The notes: generated from the letters alone by a model not told the origin. Positions 53,947-62,967 are shown, counted from the first letter of the stretch. The stretch: DNA of 64,000 bases from Microbulbifer sp. TB1203 (GCF_030997045.1 NZ_CP116899.1:2367501-2431500); one strand, 5' to 3'. A program made the numbers and translations.

Positions 53947-55200
53947 TCACCGACCACTCCCCTGCTCCGGCGCCCGCCACAGCGGATCGTCCTCCGGCAG
54001 CGGCGAAGTCAGGGTTTCCAGGAATGCGATCACCTGCCCCATCTGCTCTTCGCTCAACCCCAGCGGCAGAATATCGAAGTGCGGCCGGCTGGGGTGCTGC
54101 TCGCGGTCGTAGTATGGCGGGGTGGGATTGTTGTAGTGAGCCAGCACCTGCTCCAGTGTGGCCAGCTGTCCCGACTGCATATAAGGCGCGGTGTGGGCGA
54201 CATTGCGCAATGTAGGTGTCTTGAAGGCCCCCACCAGCTCCGGCCCCTGTTTTTTCAGAAATCGCATCTCCAGGCAGTCCTCCGCTCCGGCATCGCTCCA
54301 GGGGGAGAGACAGGTAAAGCCATCCTTTTCCAGCGCCGCCACTCCCCCGTAGCGCCCCAGGTCCACCTGCGCAGGGTCCGGTTCCGGCGCGCCTATATTG
54401 TGAAATTCGTAATTGGTGAACAGCGGTCCGTTGTGGCAGCTGGCGCAATTTGCCCGGCCCATAAACAGGCGCATGCCCGCCACCTCACCCTCCGACATCA
54501 ATGCGGCCAGGGCTTTGCGGTCACCGCTGTCGCGCTGTAGCTGGGCAACAAAGCGGTCGAAGCGCGCCGGGCGCAGTTGCAGCCGGCGCTCGTAGGCCAT
54601 GATTGACTTGCCCACCCGGCTGAGCACCCGATTGAGCGCCGTCCTCTGTTCTCGGAACAGGCTGCCGCCACTCTCCTTTGGCAGGCGATCCAGGTCGGCG
54701 CTGTCGCCGAAGACCTGTTCGAATTCGCTGCGGTAATGCCGTCGGACCAGCTGCGCCACTTCAAGCGGCGCCAGGCCGTGCTCGCCGGGATCCTGCAATG
54801 GCCCCAGCGCCTGGGACCAGAGGCTGTCCTTGCGGCCGTCCCAAAACAGCCAGGGGCTGTGGCCTGCACCGAGAATGGTGGGCGCATTGCGCCGGGTGAT
54901 GCCCAGCGCCCGCGAACGGGGCAGACCATCGGTGAAATACTTCTGCGGCTGATGGCAGCTGGCGCAAGCCACCTGACCGTTGGCGCTGAGCCGGGTATCG
55001 AAGAACAGCCGGTGGCCGAGCGCCGCCGCGCGCGGATCGTCCGCCACCCCGTTGTCCGGGGCCGGGGGCAGCGGCGGCAGCGCCTGCAGGGAAAAGCGCT
55101 CGAGGAAGTGGATATCCGATGGGGTGAAACGGTAAATTTCCTCGCCGGCGGCAAACGCCAGGGAACACCAGGCCGCGAGCAGCGGCAGCAGTCTCTTCAC
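53947..55200 (-). CDS. Secreted di-heme cytochrome c peroxidase (MauG/CcpA family)
   Basis: The 417-residue exported protein has a signal peptide ending near LAFA (about residue 17). There are two c-type heme sites, CASCHQ (79-84) and CASCHN (252-257), and a PYMQSG motif near residue 339 where family members place a distal Met ligand. Such enzymes either reduce hydrogen peroxide or, like MauG and MbnH, oxidise residues in a partner protein. The chosen GTG start has GGAGG in front; the frame opens at 55242. It starts 10 bp after the stop of the YtkA-like gene, so the two are one operon and may be functional partners. Confidence 0.88.
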   Translation of the reverse strand: MKRLLPLLAAWCSLAFAAGEEIYRFTPSDIHFLERFSLQALPPLPPAPDNGVADDPRAAALGHRLFFDTRLSANGQVACASCHQPQKYFTDGLPRSRALGITRRNAPTILGAGHSPWLFWDGRKDSLWSQALGPLQDPGEHGLAPLEVAQLVRRHYRSEFEQVFGDSADLDRLPKESGGSLFREQRTALNRVLSRVGKSIMAYERRLQLRPARFDRFVAQLQRDSGDRKALAALMSEGEVAGMRLFMGRANCASCHNGPLFTNYEFHNIGAPEPDPAQVDLGRYGGVAALEKDGFTCLSPWSDAGAEDCLEMRFLKKQGPELVGAFKTPTLRNVAHTAPYMQSGQLATLEQVLAHYNNPTPPYYDREQHPSRPHFDILPLGLSEEQMGQVIAFLETLTSPLPEDDPLWRAPEQGSGR

Positions 55201-55210
55201 GGCCACCTCC

Positions 55211-56116
55211 CTACAAGCGGATATTGAAAGTGACAGCGTCATCCAGCGGCCCGGCGGAGACCTTGAATGTCATCACCCACCAGCCGGTCATCTGGAACTT
55301 GACCCCCTGCACCCGGTAGACCCCGGGCTCCACTTCACCGGTTACCCGCGGCTGGGTGGGCAGCCCGTGCACATGGCCAGGCATATGCCCCTCGATCTCG
55401 ATTTCGGCATCGCCCAACGGCTCGCCGTCCAGGCGCGAGAGCATCAGTTTCCAACTGTGTATCTCGTTGAGGGGCACCCGGCTGTTCCCGGTTTCGGGTT
55501 CCACATGCGCGAATACCGCCAATTCGCGGGAAATCTGGAAACTGCGCAAATCCAGTTCCCCGGGAATATTCTGCCCGCTGGCCGCGGGCACCGCGAGGGA
55601 CATATCCGCTGGCGCTGCGCCGTCGCCAGGAACGACATTCATATTCAGTTTGCTCGGGTGAACGCTGCGTATCCGCGCGTTGTGTCCGGAGGTGAGTGAA
55701 TCGCTCCCATCCAGTTGCAACGGGCCCGACAGGCGTATATGCGGTTGCCAGATTTCCCGGTAGCCGGTTTCCAGCAGCGCCAGCGCCCGCTGTCGCTCGC
55801 TCAGCCCGCGTTCGCGCAAGCTGGCCGCCTGCTGTTGCCAACGGGGAATTTCTCCAGCGAACAGGTCGATCGTCTCGCCCAGCGCCGCCCGCCCCTCCCC
55901 TTCGGGCAGCGAGCGCAGCTTGACCCGCAGCTGATTCAGGGTTTTGCGCAGGGAATTGCCGTGACGGATCGCAGTCACCGACTCCGCCTGCAACGCCTCG
56001 GCACTGCGCAGCATCTCGCCGCCGAGTGTCATCAGTGAACGGTTAGTGGATTCATCGGCGAAAACCGGCGTGGCTAATAGCAGGGCCGCAGTGAGAAAAA
56101 TAAAACGGAGTTGCAT
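55211..56116 (-). CDS. Secreted protein with C-terminal YtkA/FixH-like domain
   Basis: The 301-residue protein has a signal peptide ending VFA (about residue 20), then an alpha-helical region (about 22-120) and a beta-rich C-terminal domain. The C-terminal domain has WKLMLSRLDGEPLGDAEIEI, EGHMPGHVHGLP and a Trp pair in MTGWWVMTF. The HMPGHVH cluster is typical of YtkA-like domains and is a plausible copper site. The mature protein has no cysteines. It precedes the di-heme peroxidase in the same operon. Function unknown; a substrate or partner of the peroxidase is one possibility. Confidence 0.75.
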   Translation of the reverse strand: MQLRFIFLTAALLLATPVFADESTNRSLMTLGGEMLRSAEALQAESVTAIRHGNSLRKTLNQLRVKLRSLPEGEGRAALGETIDLFAGEIPRWQQQAASLRERGLSERQRALALLETGYREIWQPHIRLSGPLQLDGSDSLTSGHNARIRSVHPSKLNMNVVPGDGAAPADMSLAVPAASGQNIPGELDLRSFQISRELAVFAHVEPETGNSRVPLNEIHSWKLMLSRLDGEPLGDAEIEIEGHMPGHVHGLPTQPRVTGEVEPGVYRVQGVKFQMTGWWVMTFKVSAGPLDDAVTFNIRL

Positions 56117-56149
56117 CCTGACTCCCGAACTTTAATTGTTATTTTGCTT

Positions 56150-56224
56150 TGTAGGAGCGGACCATGCCCGCGATCAGCGGTGGTTCAATCCACAGATCGA
56201 TCGCGGGCATGGCCCGCTCCTACA
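56150..56224. repeat. REP pair upstream of the YtkA-like gene
   Basis: TGTAGGAGCGGACCATGCCC at the left pairs with a right arm GGGCATGGCCCGCTCCTACA. GCGATC and GATCGCGG are inside, with a loop of about 25 bp. It separates the YtkA-like gene from the large secreted-protein gene. Confidence 0.9.
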
Positions 56225-56243
56225 GGGTGAGGGCGCCTGCGGA

Positions 56244-58364
56244 TTACTGGAAGGTCAGGCTCCACTGGTTGATGGTACCGGTGTCGACATTGGCCCTGTC
56301 CCGCACCCGCAGCGACCACTGGCCCGAGGATTCCACTGTGCCGGCATCCAGGTTGTAGGTCTGCACAATATCGTCGGCGCTGCCGCCGCTGCGGTTGTGC
56401 AGATTGAAAACCGTTCCGCCGGGGGCCAGCAGATCCACCTCCAGGTCGCCGATGTAGGTGTGGGTGATATCCACACTCACGCTGATGGATTCGGAGGCAC
56501 CACCGCGGTCGACGTCGATCGGGCTGCTTACGCCGGTGGCATTGTTGTCGGGAATACTGTAGCTGCCGGTGTTCGAATAGGTCACCGGATCGCTGTCGCC
56601 ACCACCGCCACCGCCACCGGAGCCGATAGTTACGCTGTAGTCCTCCACCTCGCCGTAATTGAAACTTCCGCAGGGCGAGGGCGCGGCGTTGTAACGCATG
56701 GCGATACGCAGGCGCGTGCTCACGCCCTCGCTGCCGGCGGGTAGGGTCAGGGTACCGGTCACCGTGGAGGAAGAGGTACCACCGGAGCTGAACACCTCTT
56801 CGCCGCTATCATCGAAGTCGCCGTCACTGTTGAGATCGATCCAGATTTTCCAGTACTCGCCGTAACTGCTGCCACTGAATGCCGGGGTCAGGCTGACGGC
56901 GTTGGCGCCCTCTTCCAGGTTCACCATCTGCGCGGTGAAATCCGAATAGGTGGATGAGCCGGAGCTGTGGCTGAATGTGGCCAGGCTTACCTCGCCGATC
57001 CACTCCTCACTGGCGTTGTTCGACGCAGCGCTGCAGTACTGGGGATCGCCCGGATCGGGGTCCGGATTATTGATCGCGTCCCAGTCGGGACGCACCACGA
57101 ACAGCCCGTTGCCAATATCGCTGAGGATGATGTTGCCGCTGGCGAAATAGGCGTAGTTGCTCCAGGTCCCGGAAAACTGGGCGCTGTTGGAATTGGGAAT
57201 GGTGTCGAAGTAGGCCACCTCGCTCAGCTGGCCGCTGGCGATATTCGCCGCGTCGAGTATACGCAGGCCGGCCCGGTAGTTGGTCTCGTACACATAGCCG
57301 TCTTTGGTGTAGAGGTTGTGGTCGATCGCGGGCGTGGGGCCCACGTAACGGCCCAACTCCGCGGGATTTTCCAGGTCGCTCACATCGTAGATATACGACG
57401 TGGTGTTGTGGCCGTTGCGCGACTCGTCCAGTTCGTCGTTCATGATCAGGATGCTGTGGTTCCCGTCGAGGAACCAGCCCTGATGGGTATATTGCGAGCC
57501 CTGGTAGAGCGTGCGGGACACCTGCACCGGATTGAACTTATCCGTGACGTCCACGATGGTGATGGTGTCCTCGTTGTAGCCGACGCAGATTTCCCGCCCG
57601 CTGTACTCCGTGTCAGGGCCGCCGTAGATCACGCACTGAGCGTCGTGAGTGTAACCGTCCGAGGAAAAACAGCCGGCGTATTGCGGATTCAGCGGATCGG
57701 AAATATCCACCATATACAGACCGCCGCTGCACTGGTTGCTGCCCACCACATAGGCGTAGCCGCTGTCCTCGTTGATGGCGATATTGTGCGCGTTGCCGAA
57801 ACCATTCATATGCGCGGTTTCGCTGAGAGTCTGCCCCGGCGAGGGCAGGTTGCGCAGGGTGCGCAGGTCGAATACCTGCAAACCGTGGGAACTGTTGCCG
57901 CCGCCGTCGGCGACGATAAAGGCGTGGTCGTTGTAGACCTTGATATCCCGCCAGGAGTCGCTGCCGTTGTTGTGGGAGGGCAAAAAGCCGAGGTATACCG
58001 GTGCGTCCGCAGTGGTGACATCCACAAACGAGGTGCCATTGTTCCGCCCCACTATGGCGATTTCCGCTCCGGTCTGCGGATCGGAATATCCCCAGATATC
58101 GTTGAGGTTGGCACTGCCGCCGCCCATGTCCGCCTTGGCGACAAAAGACATCAGGTCGACGTTGTTACACGGATAACCGCCGGCACTGCCGCCCTGACAC
58201 AGGGTGGCCGCCTGCATCGCCGACATCATTGCCGGGGGCAGATCGCCCTCGTTGCTGTCGTCGAATTTGAAACCGTCGGGAAACATGGCACTGTGGCCCC
58301 AGACTGCGGAGGAACAGAACAACAGGAGTGCGGCCGCCAGCCGCCGGTTGGATAGATGCTTCAT
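56244..58364 (-). CDS. Large secreted LVIVD-repeat (choice-of-anchor B), GEVED and P-domain protein
   Basis: The 706-residue exported protein starts MKHLSNRRLAAALLLFCSSA. Residues about 60-430 form LVIVD-type beta-propeller repeats typical of choice-of-anchor B proteins (for example GGLYMVDISDPLNP and DTITIVDVTDKFNPVQVS). About 440-570 is a GEVED-type domain (IWIDLNSDGDFDDSGEE, ending GEVEDYSV). A poly-glycine linker follows, then a C-terminal proprotein-convertase P domain (VDITHTYIGDLEVDLLAPGG). No anchor helix follows the P domain. The frame opens at 58436; ATG 58364 has AAGGAA upstream. Cell-surface or secreted role unknown. Confidence 0.85.
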   Translation of the reverse strand: MKHLSNRRLAAALLLFCSSAVWGHSAMFPDGFKFDDSNEGDLPPAMMSAMQAATLCQGGSAGGYPCNNVDLMSFVAKADMGGGSANLNDIWGYSDPQTGAEIAIVGRNNGTSFVDVTTADAPVYLGFLPSHNNGSDSWRDIKVYNDHAFIVADGGGNSSHGLQVFDLRTLRNLPSPGQTLSETAHMNGFGNAHNIAINEDSGYAYVVGSNQCSGGLYMVDISDPLNPQYAGCFSSDGYTHDAQCVIYGGPDTEYSGREICVGYNEDTITIVDVTDKFNPVQVSRTLYQGSQYTHQGWFLDGNHSILIMNDELDESRNGHNTTSYIYDVSDLENPAELGRYVGPTPAIDHNLYTKDGYVYETNYRAGLRILDAANIASGQLSEVAYFDTIPNSNSAQFSGTWSNYAYFASGNIILSDIGNGLFVVRPDWDAINNPDPDPGDPQYCSAASNNASEEWIGEVSLATFSHSSGSSTYSDFTAQMVNLEEGANAVSLTPAFSGSSYGEYWKIWIDLNSDGDFDDSGEEVFSSGGTSSSTVTGTLTLPAGSEGVSTRLRIAMRYNAAPSPCGSFNYGEVEDYSVTIGSGGGGGGGDSDPVTYSNTGSYSIPDNNATGVSSPIDVDRGGASESISVSVDITHTYIGDLEVDLLAPGGTVFNLHNRSGGSADDIVQTYNLDAGTVESSGQWSLRVRDRANVDTGTINQWSLTFQ

Positions 58365-58529
58365 TGTCTGCAATTCCTTTTTGTTATTTAGGGGTACTTC
58401 CTGACCGCTTGAAACGGAAACCAGTGTAATTGCCAAGAGACGGAAATAACACTGAAAACCGCCCCTGATTATTACAAAATTGCGAAATACAACACTATCC
58501 TGGCGCCAGTTTTTTAATTATGTCGATGT

Positions 58530-60746
58530 TTACCCCAATTCCATCCTTCCGCTATTCTCCAACTGGGTACCGACGTGCAACAGCTGTTCCAAGGGGAGCG
58601 GCGGGCCGATATGGTACCCCTGCACAAAGTCCACTCCGATCGAATGCAACAGCGCAGCGACAGACGCGCTCTCCACATACTCGGCGATAGTGCGCGCCCC
58701 AAGGCGGTGCGCAACCTGGTTAATGGATTCGACAATGATCGGATCGACAACGTTGGATTCCATCTCGCGCACGAAGCTACCGTCGATCTTGATGAAATCG
58801 ATGGCAAAAGCCTTCAGATAGCTGAAGGAACTGAGGCCATTGCCGAAATCGTCCAGCGCCACCTTGCATCCCATCCGTCGCAGCGAGGCGACAAATTCAC
58901 TGGCCCTGTCCATCTGATTGACCATCGCAGTTTCAGTAATCTCGAAACCGATACGCCGCATCGGAATCGGCGTGTGTTCCAGCATTTCGATCAGGTGACG
59001 CTGGAACCCCGAATCCCCCAATGCCTCCGCGGAAATATTCAGCGAGAAACTGAACCCCGCACCGGCCACCTGGTGCGCCCGCCGCAGCAGAATTTCGTCC
59101 ACGACCCATCGGTCGATCTGCAACATCAGGCCGTAGCGTTCCGCGGCGGGAATAAATGCCGCGGGCATCAGCGGTTCGCCGCGATCGTCCAGCATGCGCA
59201 CCAGGATTTCGTAGTGATCTACGGACCCGACGTCCGCGGCGCGGACAATGGACTGCGCGCTGAGTGCAAGGCGACGCCGGTCCAGCGCCTCGCGAATAGT
59301 CGAGGCCATAATAATTTCCCGGTGCTGCTCGGCGGCGGCGCTCCGCGCTATTTCGTAGAGCATCACGGTGCCGCGGCTCGCGCGCTTGGCCGAATAGCAG
59401 GCCACATCCGCCTGACTGAGCAGGTCCTCCAGGCGACTGTTGTGACGGTTGATTTCGGTGATGCCGGCACTGGCACCCACGCCGTAGACCCGCCCTCTCC
59501 AGGGAAAACGCAGGGCGGTGATTCCCCGCAGCAGTTCCTCGCAGCGCGAACGGGCCTGCTCTTTGGTGCTGCGGAAAAACAGCAGGCCGAACTCATCTCC
59601 TCCCAGCCGCGCCACCCGGTCCGTGGCATGCAGCAGGCCGCCCAACTGCCGGCTGATTTTCTGCAACAGCGCGTCCCCCGCCAGGTGGCCGGCGCTGTCG
59701 TTGATCAGCTTGAAGCCGTCCAGGTCGATATGGACCAGCGCGTGGCGCTCACCGCTCTCTCGCGCGCTGCCTATGGCTTCGAGCAGTTCGCGCTCGAAAG
59801 CCTCGCGGTTGGGCAGGCCGGTGAGGTCGTCGTGGGAGGCGCGGTAACTGAGGTCGCTCTCCATCTCCACGATGCGCGCATTGCGGTGACGCTCGATGTT
59901 TGCGGAGACCGCCATCACGTAGGCGGGTATCGCGGAGGCGAACACCGCCAGGAAGAGAACAAAGCCTTCGCCCTGCGCCGTGCGATCGATGCCTGCAAAA
60001 TGCAGCGACATCAGCAGTATGGCGACAAATATGACCGCCAGGGCCTCCAGCAGCTTGAGCCTGCTCGCCGCCCAGATCAAAGGGAGGCTAACAAGAACAA
60101 AGGGGTATGTTGCCAGTGGCAGTATCAGCAGGATACTGCTGATCGCCCACGCACCCACCAGCAGAAACCTGCGCAGGTCCGGCCCGCGGAACAGGCTGCG
60201 CAGTGTGTCCCACCGGCACTGCAAGGCGATGGGCAACAGCACCAATATGCCCACCGCATCGGCGATATACCAGGGGGGAAAGACCTCGGAGAAATTTCCC
60301 CGTCCAGAGGCATCCGCCACCGCCGCGCCGACCGCAGCGCTGCACAGGGGCGGCAGTACCGCGGAGAGCAGGGTAAAGCGCGCCCAGGGCCACAGGCCAT
60401 CAAAGTAATCCTCCCGCGGGCAGAATCGACGCAATAGCAGCGCGGCGGGCAGTACCTCGCTGAGACAGGCGAGAGCATACTGGATGGCGAGAAGAATACC
60501 GAAACCGACTCCCACCCCGGCGGCGATAATTGCCGACAGAAAGGCGGCGATCAGCAGCGGCCAGTGCCTGTAGCGGTGACGATACAGAAAGGCAATGGCG
60601 ACTGCGTCGGCAAACCAGATTGCCGCACCGCCGTTGCCGCCGCTGAGAAATTTTTTACACAGGGTATAGAAAACAGCACTCAACACCGCCAACAGCACTG
60701 CCGGGATAATAGGGGATTGGCGAGATTGTGACTGCATACCAGACAT
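58530..60746 (-). CDS. MASE1-type membrane GGDEF-EAL protein
   Basis: The 738-residue protein has an N-terminal eight-span MASE1-like sensor (about 12-285). A GGDEF domain follows with intact RLGGDEFGLLF at about 380-390 and no RxxD inhibitory site. Then comes an EAL domain in which the signature reads EILVR (513) instead of EALLR. The other EAL catalytic residues are present: LNIS, EITE, DDFGNG, KIDGSF, AEYVES and VQGYHIG. Both cyclic-di-GMP synthesis and hydrolysis are therefore possible. It follows the hybrid kinase gene by 73 bp, suggesting a joint signalling unit. Confidence 0.9.
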   Translation of the reverse strand: MSGMQSQSRQSPIIPAVLLAVLSAVFYTLCKKFLSGGNGGAAIWFADAVAIAFLYRHRYRHWPLLIAAFLSAIIAAGVGVGFGILLAIQYALACLSEVLPAALLLRRFCPREDYFDGLWPWARFTLLSAVLPPLCSAAVGAAVADASGRGNFSEVFPPWYIADAVGILVLLPIALQCRWDTLRSLFRGPDLRRFLLVGAWAISSILLILPLATYPFVLVSLPLIWAASRLKLLEALAVIFVAILLMSLHFAGIDRTAQGEGFVLFLAVFASAIPAYVMAVSANIERHRNARIVEMESDLSYRASHDDLTGLPNREAFERELLEAIGSARESGERHALVHIDLDGFKLINDSAGHLAGDALLQKISRQLGGLLHATDRVARLGGDEFGLLFFRSTKEQARSRCEELLRGITALRFPWRGRVYGVGASAGITEINRHNSRLEDLLSQADVACYSAKRASRGTVMLYEIARSAAAEQHREIIMASTIREALDRRRLALSAQSIVRAADVGSVDHYEILVRMLDDRGEPLMPAAFIPAAERYGLMLQIDRWVVDEILLRRAHQVAGAGFSFSLNISAEALGDSGFQRHLIEMLEHTPIPMRRIGFEITETAMVNQMDRASEFVASLRRMGCKVALDDFGNGLSSFSYLKAFAIDFIKIDGSFVREMESNVVDPIIVESINQVAHRLGARTIAEYVESASVAALLHSIGVDFVQGYHIGPPLPLEQLLHVGTQLENSGRMELG

Positions 60747-60819
60747 CCACTATCCGGGGTTATTTGGTATCGGAAGGTAATTTTTCTGCAATGGAGGGAT
60801 CAGTTTCCGAAAATGGGCA

Positions 60820-62430
60820 TCAATCGTCCCCGACCTCCATACATTTCTCCACCACCTGACACAACTGCGCCAGATCAAAGTTCGCGGGCAGCGCCGCATC
60901 GCACGCGTCCCCGCTGCTTTCGCCCACCGCGACAAAACGGATACCCGCCGTAAGCGGGTCCTCGCGCAGAATATGCGCCATTTCCGCACCGGACATTCCC
61001 GGCAGCGCCGCATCGAACAGCACGATATCGGGGTTCCGGGTGCGCGCGGTGAAAATCGCCTCGACCGCATCCGCCGCCACCAGGTGCCGGACCTGGGGAA
61101 ATCCACTCAACAGCCCCTTCAGGCGATTGACTCCGCTGGGGCGGCTGTCCACCTGCAACAGTCGGCAGGGGGGCAGGTACAGTGTCGCCGCCGGCTGCGC
61201 TGACAGCTGCATCACCTCAACCGGTGCGTCGATCAGGGGGAACTCTATCCAGAAAATCGAACCCTGCCCCTCGTGGCTGTCAAAGTCGATACGCCCGCCC
61301 ATTGCCTCGGTGAGCCGTTTGGCGATGGCCAGCCCAACGCCAGTGCCCTCGATCTGTCCCTTCTCCGCGCCGAGACGGTTAAAGGGCTCGAACACCTCTA
61401 CACGCTTCTCGTTGGGAATGCCGCGGCCGGTATCCAGGATACTGAGACGCAGCCAGCCCTCCGCCTGGGGCGCGAAGTTGATCACCACGCGGCCGCCCTC
61501 GTAGTTGTATTTGACCGCATTGCCCGCCAGGTTCAGCACCACCTGCTTGAAGCGCACCGGATCGGCACAGATATACGCCGATTCCCAGCCCAGAGGTTCA
61601 AAAATCAGGTTCACCCGGCGGGTTTCCGCCAGCGGCTCCAGCAGGCGGGTACAGTCCTCCACCACGGCAGCCGGCTGCATCGGCTCCATGGATGGCGCCA
61701 GGCGGTTGCTGTCGATACGCGCGAGTTCCAGCACGTCGCCCACCAGGTGCAGGAGGTGCTGGCCGGCGCGGCGGATCTCACCCATGCGCTGGCGCTGGTC
61801 CGGATTCAGGCTCTGGTCCAGTTCCACCAGTTGGCTGTAGCCGAGGATGGCATTGAGGGGGGTACGCAGTTCGTGACTCAGGCTGAACAGCAGGTCTGCG
61901 CGATTGTCATTCTCCCGCCGCTGCCGGCTCAGCTCGTGCTCGGCGCGCGCCAGCGCCTCGCGGCTGCCGGTTATGTCCTGCAGCACCCCCAGCACCCGCT
62001 GGGGCTCGCCGTCTCTGTTTCGCTGCACGTGGCCGCGGGAGCGCACCCAGACGATACCGCCGTCCCGGTGCCAGAGGCGGAACTCCACATCCAGCGGCAG
62101 CCGCTCGCGAACATGGTCTTCGAGCGCCTGCTCGACGCGGGGCAGGTCCTCCGGCAAGGTGCGCTTCTTCCACTGGGCGAATGGGCTTCCGCCTTCCGTG
62201 TCCACCTGACTGAATTCGAAGCCGAGGATGGCCCAGCAGACCCGATCCAGGATTATCTCATCACTGCGCAGATCCCACTCCCAGAGGCCATCACCGATGT
62301 CGGCAAGTGCCTGCAGCAGGCGTTGCAAATAAGTCGGTTGCGCGGACTCGGGGCCCGGCACTTGTGGTGCAGCCAACTGCAGCGGGAATGCGGCTTGTCC
62401 GGAAGAGGGTCGCTCGAGCACTCGGATCAC
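60820..62430 (-). CDS. PAS-containing hybrid histidine kinase with degenerate receiver
   Basis: The 536-residue soluble protein has a PAS fold (about 38-160), a HisKA domain with the phosphoacceptor H186 in FSLSHELRTPLNAILG and an HATPase domain with NAVKYN, DTGRGIP and GTGVGLAIAK. A C-terminal receiver-like domain (about 421-530) follows. The receiver keeps one aspartate (D472, VLFDAALPG) but lacks the usual N-terminal acidic pair and the conserved lysine, so phosphotransfer is doubtful. No membrane span is seen. It is probably read with the GGDEF-EAL gene downstream. Confidence 0.9.
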   Translation of the reverse strand: MIRVLERPSSGQAAFPLQLAAPQVPGPESAQPTYLQRLLQALADIGDGLWEWDLRSDEIILDRVCWAILGFEFSQVDTEGGSPFAQWKKRTLPEDLPRVEQALEDHVRERLPLDVEFRLWHRDGGIVWVRSRGHVQRNRDGEPQRVLGVLQDITGSREALARAEHELSRQRRENDNRADLLFSLSHELRTPLNAILGYSQLVELDQSLNPDQRQRMGEIRRAGQHLLHLVGDVLELARIDSNRLAPSMEPMQPAAVVEDCTRLLEPLAETRRVNLIFEPLGWESAYICADPVRFKQVVLNLAGNAVKYNYEGGRVVINFAPQAEGWLRLSILDTGRGIPNEKRVEVFEPFNRLGAEKGQIEGTGVGLAIAKRLTEAMGGRIDFDSHEGQGSIFWIEFPLIDAPVEVMQLSAQPAATLYLPPCRLLQVDSRPSGVNRLKGLLSGFPQVRHLVAADAVEAIFTARTRNPDIVLFDAALPGMSGAEMAHILREDPLTAGIRFVAVGESSGDACDAALPANFDLAQLCQVVEKCMEVGDD

Positions 62431-62539
62431 TATGGTTACCAGTCAGTTACCGGCTAGTGAAACACTTATCCCCGCACAGGGGAAGAGTACAGGATTGCAC
62501 TGCCGAAGCTGCTCACAAAGTGAGAGTTGAGTGCTCCTC

Positions 62540-62566
62540 AAAAAAAAGGGCCCCGCAAGCGGGGCC
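62540..62566 (-). terminator. Strong intrinsic terminator
   Basis: On the minus strand GGCCCCGC-TT-GCGGGGCC forms an 8-bp GC stem continued by CC and followed by eight T residues. It lies 110 bp upstream of the hybrid kinase start, so it ends a transcript arriving from further upstream, not the kinase mRNA. Confidence 0.93.
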
Positions 62567-62665
62567 ATAATCAGCGATGATGAGAGAAAACGGGAAGTCA
62601 CGCATTAATAACTTTTGCCATAACCCGTGATGGATTCCCGGAGCGCGGGCCTTGCGGCCCACAGT
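62540..62665 (-). ncRNA. Candidate sigma-54-dependent small RNA
   Basis: A GG-N10-GC sigma-54 promoter (62673-62691, minus strand) is followed about 125 bp later by a strong intrinsic terminator. The predicted transcript starts near 62665. It contains a hairpin GGGCC-GCAA-GGCCC with a GNRA tetraloop near its 5' end, an AT-rich single-stranded middle and the terminator stem. The only ATG frame in it encodes seven residues (MAKVINA) without a clear ribosome-binding site. No match to a named family was recognised; the A-rich repeats of CrcZ-type RNAs are absent. Confidence 0.5.
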
Positions 62666-62672
62666 TATTGTT

Positions 62673-62691
62673 AAAGCAATCGCTGTGCCAA
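62673..62691 (-). promoter_or_regulatory. Sigma-54 (-24/-12) promoter
   Basis: The minus-strand sequence TTGGCACAGCGATTGCTTT matches the TGGCAC-N5-TTGCW consensus with exactly ten bases between the GG and GC elements. A dyad GCGCACCAAAGCTGCGC (62785-62801), about 100 bp upstream, has the position and partial half-site (TGGTGC) of an enhancer-binding-protein site such as NtrC. Confidence 0.75.
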
Positions 62692-62967
62692 GTTTGCAAA
62701 ACCCGTCTCCACGGGGCCTCTGTGGCCTTGTTCCGGGCCCGGCGGGGAGTCGCGTGAACCAGCGGGGCGCCAAAAACCGGGGGGGCGCACCAAAGCTGCG
62801 CAATGTGACCCAAAGTTCTTAGTGGGTTCTCAAACTCTGGAACTGGGGTGTCTTGGGTCCAGAGGATGGGGTAGGATCACCCCTTGAGCGGACTCCGCCG
62901 AATCGGGCTATATACCTATTACCCTGTTCTTCCCGGGCACCGCTGTAGCATATTGAAAGGTTGTACT

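Noticed and set aside
53947..55242. Assigning the di-heme enzyme and its neighbour to the MbnH/MbnP pair
   Set aside because: The neighbour lacks the four-cysteine motif expected of MbnP and has a YtkA-like domain instead.
62598..62813. 71-codon minus-strand frame across the sigma-54 promoter
   Set aside because: The frame runs through the promoter elements, has no domain or ribosome-binding site, and would be mostly untranscribed from that promoter.
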